This document shows, piece by piece, positions 44,833 to 55,628 of a stretch of 64,000 nucleotides of DNA. Under the pieces are notes generated by a model. The model ran no database searches and was not told where the DNA came from. It was given only the letters and a program-made list of their open reading frames with translations. The DNA is from Neopestalotiopsis rosae (taxonomy: Eukaryota; Ascomycota; Sordariomycetes; Amphisphaeriales; Sporocadaceae): NCBI GenBank assembly GCA_023078685.1, contig JALGAS010000005.1, positions 1,178,001 through 1,242,000 on the forward strand. The letters run 5' to 3'. The stretch's first letter is position 1. The number at the start of each line of letters is the position of its first letter. Both the position numbers and the translations under genes were made by a program.

Positions 44833-46743
44833 ATGCCAGCGCCGGGAAAGATCCGGAGCACTCAAGGATGCTGGACATGTCGTCTGCGCCGAAAGAAGTG
44901 CGACGAACAAAAGCCAAACTGTTCAATATGTGCCTCACTAGAGATCACTTGTCTCTACAGCGACAAGAAGCCGGAATGGATGGACGGGGGCATCCGCGAA
45001 AAGGAGATGTCTGATCATCTTAAAGCCATGGTCAAGACCAAGGCCAACGAGCGGCGCGAGAAGAAGTGGGCTTCCGAGATTCAAGTTGATGAATCTGAGA
45101 GTGAGCCAACCACGTCGGTTAGCAACGATGCCATGTTGGCTCACAGCATGGCGGACCATACGCTCGAATCCACCACGGATCATGAGATGGGCAACAGCAG
45201 TGGACCTTCCATGTACACACCAGGAACGAGTGCAACAGAAAGCTCTCCCACTGCTCATACATCACCAGAGGAGCAGACGGCCCGGCCGAGTTTGCAAGTA
45301 TTCGAGCCGGTGTTGGCCGAGTCAGACATATCTGGCCACGTCGATGTACACATAACAAAGAAGCCCTGCCCAAATGATGAATCCGAAAGGGAACTCAACT
45401 TTTCTATGATTTATCTGGACTATGTGGTACCATACATGTCTCCCTTCTACAGACCACCTCTACTACAAGGAGGGCGCGGGTGGCTCTTGGTGCTGCTTAT
45501 GAGGAACAAGTCACTATTCCATACTGCGCTTTGCTTGTCGTCTTACTTCTTCTCCGTCATGGTGAGTAAGACTATGCTCGGTCACGAGGACTGCCAGGAG
45601 CGCAATTGGGGAGAACTCCAAAAACAACATCGCCTGTCTATCGAGGAACTCCAGAAAAGTCTACAATGTCTCAACTCTCACGGTGTCTCCAATCTGTTTC
45701 ATGAGAGCATAAGAAGTCTGGACTGCATGATCCAAATGATCTCTTTCGATACTACGATTGGAAATGCGGGCAATTGGATTGTGCACCTTGACGCTGCCTG
45801 CTCGCTCTTTGAACAAATCATCGAAAATCATGCCACAGATCGCGAACGACCCTGGCACTCCATCCTTGCAGGCATGGATTCGCAGAGCATGACCATTGAA
45901 TTTGGCGATGGTTCACACCCATGGTCTGCCAGTCAGGCATCATTTCGATTCCAGACCATGCATCTACTCTGGACGGACATTCTAGCATCCACAGCCCTAG
46001 AGAGAGCCCCTCGGCTGCGAGCATTTCATCAGCAACTGATCGTCGGGGACGATCCTAGCCTCCAGGCTTGGGACTTTTTTGGCTGCCATAATTGGGTTCT
46101 GCTCATCATAAGTCAACTCGCCGGATTCCAGGCCTGGAAGAAGGAGATGAAGCGTGCGAGGACTCTCTCCATGGTGGAATTAGTAAAGCAAGGATCGTGC
46201 ATAGAATCGAGGCTTCGCGCCGGCATCGCAGAACTGGATCAAGTCATCATGGATGTGCCGTTTGATCCTTTTGACCCCTCGGCGCGATCTCCGGATCAGC
46301 CGTTTCTGGGCTCGGGATTCCAAATCATTACAGACTTTGGCCAGCAGCGCTCCAGTGTTGCGCAGGCCATCCACACCAAGATCTGGGCCAAGGCTGCGCT
46401 CACCTTCGATGCTGTCGTTGTATCCGGCTTTCAGCCTGCGCTACCAGATATCCAAGTCAATGTCGCCGAGACGATAGAACTCTTCCGTGCCCTTCCGAGT
46501 CCACTATGTCTAAGAACAATGGTCTGGCCGTTTGCTGTCACGGGCTGTCTAGCCTTACCAGAGCAAGAGGATTTCTTCCGCAGCATGGTCAGCAACATGG
46601 ACGGAATGCAGGTGTTCGGCACGGTAAAAGAGGCTCTGAAAATCATGGAAACAGTCTGGGAACACCGCAGTTGCATTGATTCTGATCTGTGGGATATCAC
46701 GAGTTGTTTCAATGTGCTCGGTCACGCTTCATTGCTTGTGTGA
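44833..46743 (+). CDS. Zn2Cys6 fungal transcription factor
   Basis: An uninterrupted frame of 636 residues starting at the ATG at 44833. The zinc cluster is close to the N-terminus: GCWTCRLRRKKCDEQKPNC with SICASLEITC, spacing C2C6C6C2C6C, followed by a short basic linker. Residues about 75-165 are low-complexity and Ser/Thr-rich. A fungal-specific regulatory region covers roughly 190-620 (MIYLDYVVPYMSPFYRPP, and RALPSPLCLRTMVWPFAVTGCLA near the end). The C6 plus this C-terminal pattern is the widespread fungal_trans_2-like type. Its targets cannot be told from sequence. It lies between a copper transporter and a secreted protein gene. Confidence 0.92.
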   Translation: MPAPGKIRSTQGCWTCRLRRKKCDEQKPNCSICASLEITCLYSDKKPEWMDGGIREKEMSDHLKAMVKTKANERREKKWASEIQVDESESEPTTSVSNDAMLAHSMADHTLESTTDHEMGNSSGPSMYTPGTSATESSPTAHTSPEEQTARPSLQVFEPVLAESDISGHVDVHITKKPCPNDESERELNFSMIYLDYVVPYMSPFYRPPLLQGGRGWLLVLLMRNKSLFHTALCLSSYFFSVMVSKTMLGHEDCQERNWGELQKQHRLSIEELQKSLQCLNSHGVSNLFHESIRSLDCMIQMISFDTTIGNAGNWIVHLDAACSLFEQIIENHATDRERPWHSILAGMDSQSMTIEFGDGSHPWSASQASFRFQTMHLLWTDILASTALERAPRLRAFHQQLIVGDDPSLQAWDFFGCHNWVLLIISQLAGFQAWKKEMKRARTLSMVELVKQGSCIESRLRAGIAELDQVIMDVPFDPFDPSARSPDQPFLGSGFQIITDFGQQRSSVAQAIHTKIWAKAALTFDAVVVSGFQPALPDIQVNVAETIELFRALPSPLCLRTMVWPFAVTGCLALPEQEDFFRSMVSNMDGMQVFGTVKEALKIMETVWEHRSCIDSDLWDITSCFNVLGHASLLV

Positions 46744-47502
46744 GGATAGCTGAGCTTCAATTCTCAAGATCTAGTTGATTACTAGTTGCTTCAAGCGCAG
46801 TTTGAAGCTTGAAGCAACAGCCCTAATCCCTCCATTCAAAGGGAAACCACAGGACAAGCGCACAGCATACATGCTTTGAAACATTCTCACAACTCAGCCA
46901 AATCACCGACAGGGTGATCGACGCTTTTCCAGGTGTTCCAATGGTCCGGTAGTGAAACAGTGCAGGTGATTATTCCCGTGCCGGAACTCTATCAGTCTGC
47001 ATACAAATGTCCCTGATTCTGCTCGCCAATAGCCACTCTTGACTGAGCGGGACAAATTTGGTTGTTTTGCAGGTCAATCTGGATTGTCGCAACGTCGTTT
47101 AAGCTACATACAACCTTCGCATTGATAGTTTAGCTGAAGAGGCTGGGCGGGAGCTTCAGAAAAGGAAGTTCCGGTCAGCCCCAGCAGGCTGCCAAGATCA
47201 GTGTCATATGATATTGGTGTACAGTGTAACTGGACCCTGTGCTTGTATCTTTGCTATATGTATGCTTCGTCTGTGTGCAACCACTGGCCTTGCTGGTATT
47301 CGCGTTTTGTGGCTGCCTCAACCCAAGCTGCCTCATTGGACGGCCCAGTGCGGCAAGCTGAGACGCCGTCAGCAGAGAGGCGATAACGGAGGATGATCAC
47401 CCCGGGCAGGCAGCAACCTCTTACAACATGTGCTTTGATACCGAACTGATCGAATTGCCTCAAAGTCAATCCATCATTTGATAGAGGATCTCGACAGTAA
47501 TA
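46744..47502. other. Intergenic region
   Basis: 760 bp with the transcription-factor 3' end and the promoter of the secreted-protein gene. An inverted TTGAAGC/GCTTCAA pair at about 46788-46817 could form a hairpin past the stop codon. I see no gene. Confidence 0.4.
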
Positions 47503-49134
47503 ATGCTTTCGAGAGTATCAGTATGCTCGGCGTTGCTATTGTTTGATGGCATCTTTGCGTCCTCGTCTTTACCTCCTACAACAGGTGAGAAGCAGGGATC
47601 ATTTGCGCCAAGCACGGAAGCGGCAATCCAGCATGGACCTCAGATCTTCAACACGCTGCACAATGCGATGCGCCAATTTGGGTCTTCGATACACCACAAT
47701 GGAATGACCTTTTTCCAGGCAACTTTGCCGACGGGCACCCTCTTGTATCACGGCAACATCATCAAAGATGTACCGGAGCGCATGGAATGGCTGGCTTTTG
47801 AGGTTGAGCATTCGGAGAATTTTGCCCGTGGAAGACTGAGGCCACGGGAAAATGCCAGCGACATATTCATGTCTGACGATGCTAGTCAGAAGCCACTGGT
47901 TGTTCGTCAACAAGAAGCCCACCATCAGTTGCCTGATTACATGATCACGGAAACATCGCTCCCAGCGCCAAATCGGACCAGCTGTCGTGATCATTGGAAT
48001 CCCGGTCCCGACTGCGAATTCATATCTGGCTATCTCCAGGTTTACCAAGCCACGCGCCCGCTGAATCTACTATATATAGACGGCATGGCTGCTGGGAAAT
48101 CCGGTCAGGGGTTGAACGATGCCGAAGACTTTATAATCACGGCAAACAGGACACGAGATTTCAAGGCAGACATGATCCGCGCAGCCGAGCTCTGTGCCTG
48201 GGCAGAAACCTGGCACATCGACGGCTTCATCCGCATGGAACCGGGCTTCGAGGTGGTGTACTGCAATTTCCGCGACGGCGGGCTCAAGCAGGTCTCGGCG
48301 ACGCGGCGACCGCGCGAGATGTACACGATACCCGACCTCGAGGACGACCTGTTTGGGTGGATGCGCGCCGCGTCCCACCGGTACCGCGGCTTCGCCGCCG
48401 GGCGCGTGGCCGTCGACTACGCGTCCATGGTGTCGGCCTTTTTCTACCCGCTCAACCTGACCAACCCCAACGCCACGCGGCCGGAGCTCCCGAGGCTGCT
48501 GAGCGCGACCGATGCCGAGCTGGCGGCGATAAAGGCTCACGTCGAGAGCCATACGCCGGCGGGAACGGGGCGGGCAGTATCCGACCAGGGCGGCGGCGGC
48601 AGCGGCACGGATTGGCAAGGGGTGACGGACATGATTGTGACGCGCTACGCAGACGTACTCCAGCAAGCGTCGGAGAGCCAGACTATCGAGGCCTTTAACA
48701 GATCTGTGCGTCACGTTTTGGTCACGCATATCGATTACGAGCAAGACGAGGTGGACTGGGAAGAAGCCGAGCAGAATTGCGCAAACCATTACCTCTTGGG
48801 CGCGGTGACGAGGACACCCGAGGAAGAGCTGATCTATGCCGGGATCCTGGCCACGACGCGCCTCATATGCAGTACCTTGTTCCGGGCATACGAAGTTGTC
48901 CAGAAAGCCGATGAAGATGTCAACTCACTGAACGAGGCATTGTCCCTGGTGCACACCTTGATGGAAACTCTGCAGTGGTCGGAATGGAAAGAATGCGGGC
49001 CGTGCGCGTCGGATGAGGTCTGCTTCGTTGCCATGTGGCCATTTGGAAATGTGGAGGACCATTTCAGTCCCTCTTGCCTGAATGCCTCTACGCTACTTCG
49101 CAGAGACGCGTACTGGATGTGGGAATGGAGGTGA
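47503..49134 (+). CDS. Predicted secreted protein of unknown function
   Basis: A continuous frame of 543 residues. The start has a signal peptide of about 19-20 residues (MLSRVSVCSALLLFDGIFA). The mature part carries several N-glycosylation sequons (NAS, NRT, NLT, NAT) and scattered Cys, with a Cys-rich end (CGPCASDEVC and a later Cys). Segments such as HHNGMTFFQATLPTGTLLYHG, PLNLLYIDGMAAGKS and DGFIRMEPGFEVVYCNF look well formed, so this is a real gene. From memory, similar proteins occur in many ascomycetes without assigned function. The middle third (about 48200-48640) is more GC-rich than the ends. I cannot name a catalytic motif. Confidence 0.82.
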   Translation: MLSRVSVCSALLLFDGIFASSSLPPTTGEKQGSFAPSTEAAIQHGPQIFNTLHNAMRQFGSSIHHNGMTFFQATLPTGTLLYHGNIIKDVPERMEWLAFEVEHSENFARGRLRPRENASDIFMSDDASQKPLVVRQQEAHHQLPDYMITETSLPAPNRTSCRDHWNPGPDCEFISGYLQVYQATRPLNLLYIDGMAAGKSGQGLNDAEDFIITANRTRDFKADMIRAAELCAWAETWHIDGFIRMEPGFEVVYCNFRDGGLKQVSATRRPREMYTIPDLEDDLFGWMRAASHRYRGFAAGRVAVDYASMVSAFFYPLNLTNPNATRPELPRLLSATDAELAAIKAHVESHTPAGTGRAVSDQGGGGSGTDWQGVTDMIVTRYADVLQQASESQTIEAFNRSVRHVLVTHIDYEQDEVDWEEAEQNCANHYLLGAVTRTPEEELIYAGILATTRLICSTLFRAYEVVQKADEDVNSLNEALSLVHTLMETLQWSEWKECGPCASDEVCFVAMWPFGNVEDHFSPSCLNASTLLRRDAYWMWEWR

Positions 49135-49438
49135 GATTGAGAGGGGGGCAATCTGCGAGTTATTCTTAATAATGCATATATCCGGGCGTCGTTGGATCAG
49201 CAGAGGCAAGATTAAATAATAGGATTTTGCTTTGGTCACAAGGACTGCGACTTCTATAATGGCATAGCACCTTATTGATCACGCGGTGAGTCACAATGGG
49301 GCACCGGGAGGTGGCATATCGGATCTCAGAGTCATCTTTGTCTAATGCGCTGTGCCGCATCTCGTTTGCTCTTCAAAGAGCTTTCATTGATGAAGACACG
49401 ACGAGCTTCTTGGGTCTTGGTAACGAGAGCAGTTTCCA

Positions 49439-49531
49439 TCCGGGGTGGCGCAATGGCTTAGCGCATTGGACTTTTATGAAGACAAAATCATGATCATCCA
49501 AGGGTTCGGGGTTCGAGTCCCCGCTTCGGAG
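49439..49531 (+). tRNA. tRNA with anticodon UUU (Lys) on a tRNA-Arg(UCU)-like body, with intron
   Basis: A full cloverleaf can be drawn. Acceptor stem TCCGGGG/CTTCGGA (two G-T pairs), D stem GCGC/GCGC, anticodon stem TTGGA/TCCAA, variable loop GGGTT, T arm CGGGG-TTCGAGT-CCCCG, discriminator G. The loop reads CTTTTA, then a 19-nt intron at 49477-49495, then A, so positions 34-36 are TTT (lysine). However the body, GGTGGCGCAATGG...TAGCGCATTGGACTT, is that of eukaryotic tRNA-Arg(UCU), which also has an intron after position 37. One base (C35 to T) would separate the two. The D loop also carries one extra T relative to the usual form. Charging identity is therefore open. Confidence 0.8.
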
Positions 49532-49548
49532 TTCTTTTTTTTTTTTTT
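49532..49548 (+). terminator. RNA polymerase III poly-T terminator
   Basis: Directly after the tRNA comes TTC and then 14 T in a row (49535-49548), a strong Pol III stop. It supports that the tRNA is transcribed. Confidence 0.85.
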
Positions 49549-50935
49549 CTTGCATATTTTTCCATATACAGTATCTATCAGATCTCATGTTTCGAAAGTA
49601 CCTAATTATCGCCGGGTGAGGTGTGGTGAAGATGTTTGGCCATGTTCATTGACACGAGTACCAATTTATTCCACTCGGTTCAATTTGATGGCTTATATAG
49701 GAGACTGAAATTGTCGTACCATTAGTTGAGCGTCATATAGATGTCATATGGCCGAGACTTTCTCAAAAGAGTGTCCTCGGACCAATAGAGGTCAATGCAG
49801 CCCGTCATCTATATACCACGGCATATATACTGGCAGGTTGAAACAAGATCAATAAGAGCAACTGGGAGGGTGTCTTTTTGCATGCTTAAACAAGGCCAGA
49901 ACTCGCGCCGTTAATAATCAGTCATTCCTGACTGGTTCAGTCTTATGATCGCATCAGATTACTCACGATGGCAGAATCTGACCAGGTCGCAATGGGAATA
50001 GAAATGACCAATGCCAAGACTGTTTAACTCTATTTCTTGGCCTTCAATTCGTTCATTGAGAAATAAAGTTGTAGGGACGAGCGGAGGTTCGTGTAAAAAC
50101 AAGCATTTTCTATATGACGGCACTTTCCACTTTCCCATCAGGCCACATGTAAAGGGCAGAAGCGAAAAAGAAAGAAAAGGCCGGTCGGACATGGGTGTAC
50201 AAAATGGACGGTTCTCGGTGCGGTGGGAATACACGGAAGCGCACAAGGGTCTCGGCGCCCGCTCTCTTCAGGAACAGTTGCCTTTCTGGGGTAGGTTGAT
50301 CCGCACCAGAGCGACCGCGGCACCCAATCGCGGTGCACCTACCGCAGACCAGCATCATGAAACATGCTCTTCTAGGACAGGTCGGCGGGCTGCGCTGTGT
50401 CGTTTCGGGGAGGACGAAGAACACTTTTGTTGGGAACAAAGTGTCAGTCTTGTTCTGCCCAAAAAACACTTGTGACTTTTGGCAGCGGTTCCTCTCTAAT
50501 CAATCAATTGATGGCAGGGTGGGATTGCCAATTCCAGTCCCCCCATGTCAAAAATGCCAAGCCCCGCCTCAAATCAACAGCTCCAATACAACACGTGTGT
50601 TCTAGATACGACCGACGGCCTAGGCAAAAGAAGATAGATACTACATACTCTATGTAAGGCCCCGAAAAAAAGTTGCCGCTCGCTGTTCAGCCTATAATCA
50701 ATATAATCTCCATTAGATTAGGCTTTTGACCTTGATCAGGGCAAATACTACCGCAGCCCATAGTATAAGAAGATAAACCCCTCTTCTTTTCCGTACGAGG
50801 GCACACACCTTGCAGTAATTTGGAGATTCCTTGGCTGCACCTGCGGCTCTTTTTTTCTTATCTTTAACCTCCATTTGAATTGAACAAGAGAAGTGACGGA
50901 AGAGCAGAGAGTAAAATCTGTAGCCTTCCACAGTC
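49549..50935. other. Intergenic region after tRNA
   Basis: About 1.4 kb. Frames at 50011-50475 and the opposite strand lack recognisable domains. A CACGTG E-box-like word is at about 50592. The right end is the promoter of the oxidoreductase gene. Confidence 0.4.
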
Positions 50936-52035
50936 ATGCTCGTCATGCTGCCCAAGACAATGTGGTCCTGGGCCATTGAGGCCAACGGCGAGCCCCACGA
51001 GGCCCTGAGGCTGTCGCAGGTGCCCATCCCGCCCTCGCCGCCCGTGGGCTCCAACCTGCTGATCCGCGTGACACACGCCGCCATCAACCCGGCCGACACG
51101 TCGCTCTTCACGGCGTGGATCCCGTTCCGGGGCCGTCCGGGATTCGACTTTATCGGGTCCGTAGTCGGCGTGGGACCCAAGGTGCCCGTGCAGATCAAGC
51201 GGCTCATGAGCGGCATGGAGGTCGTGGGCGCCCTGGGCCTGAGCCAGATCCTCTGGGGCGCCGGCACCCTGGCCGAGTACGTCCAGGTCCCCGCCGAGCT
51301 GGTCGCGCTCAAGCCGCCCAATTTGACGACGGAGCAGGCCCTCGGCTGCGGCATCGCGGGCCAGACGGCCGTCATGGTCATGCGCGAGGCCGGTGACGAC
51401 GTCGCCGGCCTGCGGGTCCTGGTCAATGGTGCCAGCGGCGGCGTCGGTACTATCCTGGTGCAGATCCTCAAGGCGAAAGGCGCGCATGTGGTTGGCGTTT
51501 GCTCGAAGCGCAACGAGGATCTGGTAAAGCGGCTAGGTGCCGACGAGGTGAGTTTCTAAAAAAAAAACTTGGCGCGTAGATCTTTAACAGAGCTCATATC
51601 TATTTGCATTAGGTGATTGATTACACGGCGAACGACGATTTGCATGCCTATCTAGCAGACACATACGCAAGTCAACAATTGGATCTCATCATTGACTGCG
51701 TGGGCGACAATACGCTGTACACTAGTTCTCCGGCATACTTGCAGCCCAAGGGCAGGTTCATTGAGATTGTGCCCGGCAAGACGCAAGGCATATATCCCTT
51801 CATCATGAATCAGCTTAGGCCAGTCATGCTTGGTGGTACTCCGCGGCAGTATAAGATACTCGGACTCGCGCCTTCCGGCAAGTATGCACACGAGTTGGCT
51901 CATTGGATTGAGGATGGCCTCGTCAAGGAGATTTTGATCGACTCCGAGTTCGGCATGAAGGAAGTGGTTCGCGCATATGAGAAGCTCATGACGAGAAGGG
52001 CGACCGGCAAGATTATCATCAAGATTCAAGATTGA
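50936..52035 (+). CDS. Zinc-type/quinone-oxidoreductase-like dehydrogenase (MDR family)
   Basis: Two exons, 50936-51547 and 51613-52035, give 344 residues; ATG at 50945 is an alternative start. The GroES-like N-terminal half shows ITHAAINPADTSLFT-type sequence (VTHAAINPADTS) and RPGFDFIGSVVGVG. The Rossmann half begins with the NADPH-binding motif NGASGGVGTILVQ near residue 163-175, and LGADEVIDY crosses the splice site. Structural zinc Cys residues are absent, as in quinone oxidoreductases and reticulon-4-interacting-protein-1-like enzymes. It probably reduces quinones or activated alkenes with NADPH in cytosol or mitochondria. The coding sequence of exon 1 is GC-rich. Confidence 0.9.
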
Positions 52036-53416
52036 GCGGCGTTCAGCAAAACACGCGAAGCGCATATCATATGCAAGAGTCTCTGCCCTACCCTAGTTTG
52101 ATGCTAAAGAGTTCACCCAGCTCTTCCGTCAAATTAGCACATCAAGGCTAACTTCACATCGACACGGATGTGCTACAACTCAGAGCTAAGCCTCGGCAAC
52201 CAGCCGGTGCCGATGGCTCTATTCCAAGGACCAACTTCTCGCCGAGAATGGGAGTACCTCATCTGTTACAGGCCAGGGGTGGACACGCTCGGACAGGCTT
52301 AGTGAAGTGGCCCTTGTAGATGACTTCTATACAGAGGAGGAACAGGAGTAAGGATATTTGATTAGTCTGTTGTTTCGGGAGTTTGGTTGGTGCATTTTCA
52401 TATCTTAAGGGCGCTATCATGTAAATAAAGAATGCATATTTGAGTATGGCTGCTTGGGCCACTAATCGAGGCACCGAGTGATATTGGCCTAGACGGGTGC
52501 ACATTTCACCTACAGGCTTTGTAGATGAGCTTTACTCCGAGAGCTCGATATGCAGGCGATAGAAGAGAGCGATCTTCGGATGACAGGAATAGGTGATCAA
52601 AGGTGAGCATCGGATGGTAGCATACGACCATGAACCAAACTGTCGGGCTTTGTACCAATGCATTTGTGCAGGAAGAAGCAAAGGAACATGCTAAGCGAAG
52701 TGTAGAGGTGAATACTTACCTAATACCCAACTCAGCTTTTTGCGTTCGGTTAGCCTTTTCTCGTTACGAGCCAAGGCAAGGATTCTCCAACGGGGGTTGG
52801 CTTGGGGAAAGTCTCCAGGGCTGTGATTTGCGGGGATATATGCTGACAAGCACAAAGTAAACCCGGCCCCTAGGCGATTTCCCCAGGATTCGGGAGTCGT
52901 CTTGCGATTTTCCACCATTCACGCCACCCTGCTCCATTATGCATCATGTATTCGCGGTTCGGCCACCCGGTCCAGCAACGAATGCCCACCACAATCGTTC
53001 GAGACCATATGACGGGCCCAACCGAGATGGACGAATGACATGCCCTCTTATGGTTCGAATTCGAACATGTGGAGACCGCAAAAGGAATTTATGCTGCAGC
53101 AAATCGAGTCCTAGTCTTGCTTTGGCCGTGTGAAAGGCTATGAACTAGGTTCTGGGTAGCTTGAGAGCATGGGCTTCAAGCCAACAGGACTGACGGGCCG
53201 AACTTCCCTTAGGATACCCCAACTTGAGATTCGACATCTTGGGCTTCTCTCAAGGGGAGGGGAGATTTGGAGAGGGGAATGCATATCAAGGGGTCAATGC
53301 CCCCGACTATGGGATTCTATGACTTTGTGACCGTTTCTCGCTTCCGAGAAAGTCCATCCATCTTCTCTAATTGAAGGCTGTAGAAGGAGAGAGACCTTCA
53401 GGATCCCGAAACCAAA
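52036..53416. other. Intergenic region upstream of sugar transporter
   Basis: About 1.4 kb with no supportable gene. The stretch before 53417 should contain the transporter promoter. GGGG words near 53255-53280 (GGGGAGGGGAGATTTGG) resemble carbon-stress or CreA/Msn2-type sites but are not specific. Confidence 0.4.
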
Positions 53417-55188
53417 ATGGCGGACACCGCTGGGAAAGAGCAAGGCCCAACTGCCACTCAGATTGAGAAGGGCAATCTCGAATACACCAAGTTTGATCAA
53501 GCCGACCTCCACGACAAGGTTCTCAATGCCGAAGCTCGACAAGCCACCGCCAATGAGCACTCCTTGAGTCTGGGACAAGCTCTCAAGACTTACAAGAGAG
53601 CTGCTTTTTGGTCTGTTCGTAAGTAACTATACGCGTCTTCTTCTCAATGACCATGAAGACAAGAGCTAACCCAGGGAATAATACAGTCATCTCGACTACT
53701 GTCATCATGGAAGGCTACGACGTGACTCTCTTGAGCTCCTTCTTTGGTTATCCCGCCTTTAGGAGAAAGTACGGTGTGTGGCTCAACGATGACGACGGAT
53801 ACCAAATCAGCGCCCAATGGCAGACGGGCCTCAACGACATCAGCGCCGTCGGCAACGTGATTGGCGCCCTCTTGAACGGCTGGCTCACGGCCAAGTACGG
53901 ACATCGCAAGGTCATCATGAGCATGATGGTCTTCCTCTCGGCCTTCATCTTCATGACCTTTTTCGCCCCCACTATTGAGGTGCAGCTGGTCGGTCAGTTC
54001 TTCTGCTCGATCCCCTGGGGCGTCTTTGCCACGACCGGTCCCGCCTACGCCGCCGAGGTGGCGCCGCTGGCCCTGCGCGGCTACCTGACAGCCTACATCA
54101 ACCTGTGCTGGTGCATCGGCCAGTTCATCTCGGCCGGCGTCCTGGTCGGCCTCGTCAACAACCCGACCGACTGGAGCTACCGCATCCCCTTTGCCGTGCA
54201 GTGGATCTGGCCCATCCCGCTCTTCATCGCGGCCTGGATGGCCCCCGAGTCACCCTGGTTCCTGGTACGGACGGGCCAGCTCGAGCGCGCGCGACGCTCG
54301 CTGGAGCGCCTGTCCGAGCCCACGCACAATGTCGACTACGACGCCTCCATTGCCCTGATGGTGCACACGGACAAGGTCGAAAAGGAGGAGCGCGCCGGCG
54401 TCACCTACTGGGACGCCTTCCGGGGCACCAACCTGCGCCGCACGGAGATCGCCTGCATGGCCTTCCTGTCGCAGATCACCGACGGCGGCATCCTCTGCTA
54501 CAGCGGCTCCTTCTTCTTCCAGCAGACGGGCATCAACGACGACACGTCGTACGCCATCGGCCTCGGCGGCACCGCCATCGCCTTTGTCGGCGTCATCGTC
54601 TCGTGGCTGTACATATCCCGGTGGGGCCGCCGCACCATCTGGCTGGCGGGCTTCTGCGTCCTCGTCGTCGTGCTCTTCCTCATCGGCATCCTCGCCTGCG
54701 TGCCCACCCAGACAAAGGCCCTGTCCTGGGCCCAGTCCTGCCTCACCCTCGTCTGGCTCGGCGCCTACTCCATGAGCGTGGGCCCCATTGTCTACACCAT
54801 TGTCGCCGAGATTGGCTCCACCCGCCTCCGCACCCAGACCGTCGTGCTCGGCCGCGCCACCTACTATGTCGGTAACATCATTGCGGGTGTCATGCAGCCG
54901 TACTTCATGTCGCCGACGGCGTGGAATGCAAAGGGAAAGACTGTAAGTTGGCTCCAATTATAACAAAACCTGTGGGGGGCCAGTGTATTAACTTAATTGC
55001 AGGCATTCTTCTGGGGCAGCTTGTCCTTCTTGACCACCGTTTGGGGATACTTCCGTCTGGCAGAGACAAAGGACCGTACTTTTGCTGAATTGGATTTCAT
55101 GTTCCAAAAGGGCATCCCAGCTAGGAAGTTTGCCGACTACCAGATCGATCAGGACGAAGAGTTCTTGAGTCGCGAGATTACACACTAA
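53417..55188 (+). CDS. MFS sugar transporter, alpha-glucoside (maltose) permease type
   Basis: Three exons, 53417-53618, 53687-54942 and 55003-55188, give 547 residues. A polar N-terminal tail of about 60 residues leads into 12 membrane helices. Sugar-porter signatures are visible: GYDVTLLSSFFGYPAF in helix 1, GWLTAKYGHRKV after helix 2, PESPWFLVRTGQLERAR in the central loop, and FFFQQTGI in helix 7. The C-terminal ETKDRTFAELDFMF is the PETKGRT-like end signature of the family. The pattern fits fungal MAL-type H+ symporters for maltose or other alpha-glucosides at the plasma membrane, though other oligosaccharides or glycosides are possible. There are no neighbouring glucosidase genes. Confidence 0.93.
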
Positions 55189-55628
55189 GAAGGCAATGAT
55201 AATATGTAGGCAAGGGCCTACAAACATGACGCTGTCGACTCGTTATTGCTGGGATGAATAGCATTTGCACTTGGAGAACTCTCACAGAATCTATTCTGCA
55301 AGCATGTGTTGCCCACCTCCTATCGTCGTAATATACCCTAGACAAGAAAATGACTCTATTTATTTTGAGTTTTCAGGCTTTCCTTTTTCAAACCTAGCCA
55401 TTGTTGGCAATTCTATGATTTCTTGAGTCCAACCTCTAAGTCAAATATCGAAATCCAACGTGTTCACCCATGTAGCGCCAGAGGATTCAAGAACAGATTA
55501 TGCTCCACCACCCCTCGGAATCAGCAAATAAAGCCTCGATTTCACTCCATAAACCCCGTCCGTGAATCCCCGTCACGGACCACGCTTTTCCCAAGTCGCT
55601 TTGTACAAACGGAAACATCGCGAAGTAA
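55189..55628. other. Convergent intergenic spacer
   Basis: 440 bp between two convergent stop codons; it holds both 3' ends. Nothing else is seen. Confidence 0.5.

Noticed and set aside
48070..48789. Minus-strand frame of 239 codons and plus-strand frame-shifted frame over the secreted-protein gene
   Set aside because: Arg/His/Gly-rich shadow frames over a GC-rich coding stretch; no start context or domains.
50864..51513. Two minus-strand frames of over 200 codons over the oxidoreductase exon 1
   Set aside because: Antisense to a well-supported MDR-family exon and without domains.
54105..54957. Long frames in both strands over the MFS transporter exon
   Set aside because: Composition (His/Arg/Pro or Asp/Gly/Ala rich) is that of off-frame reading of a GC-rich transporter exon.
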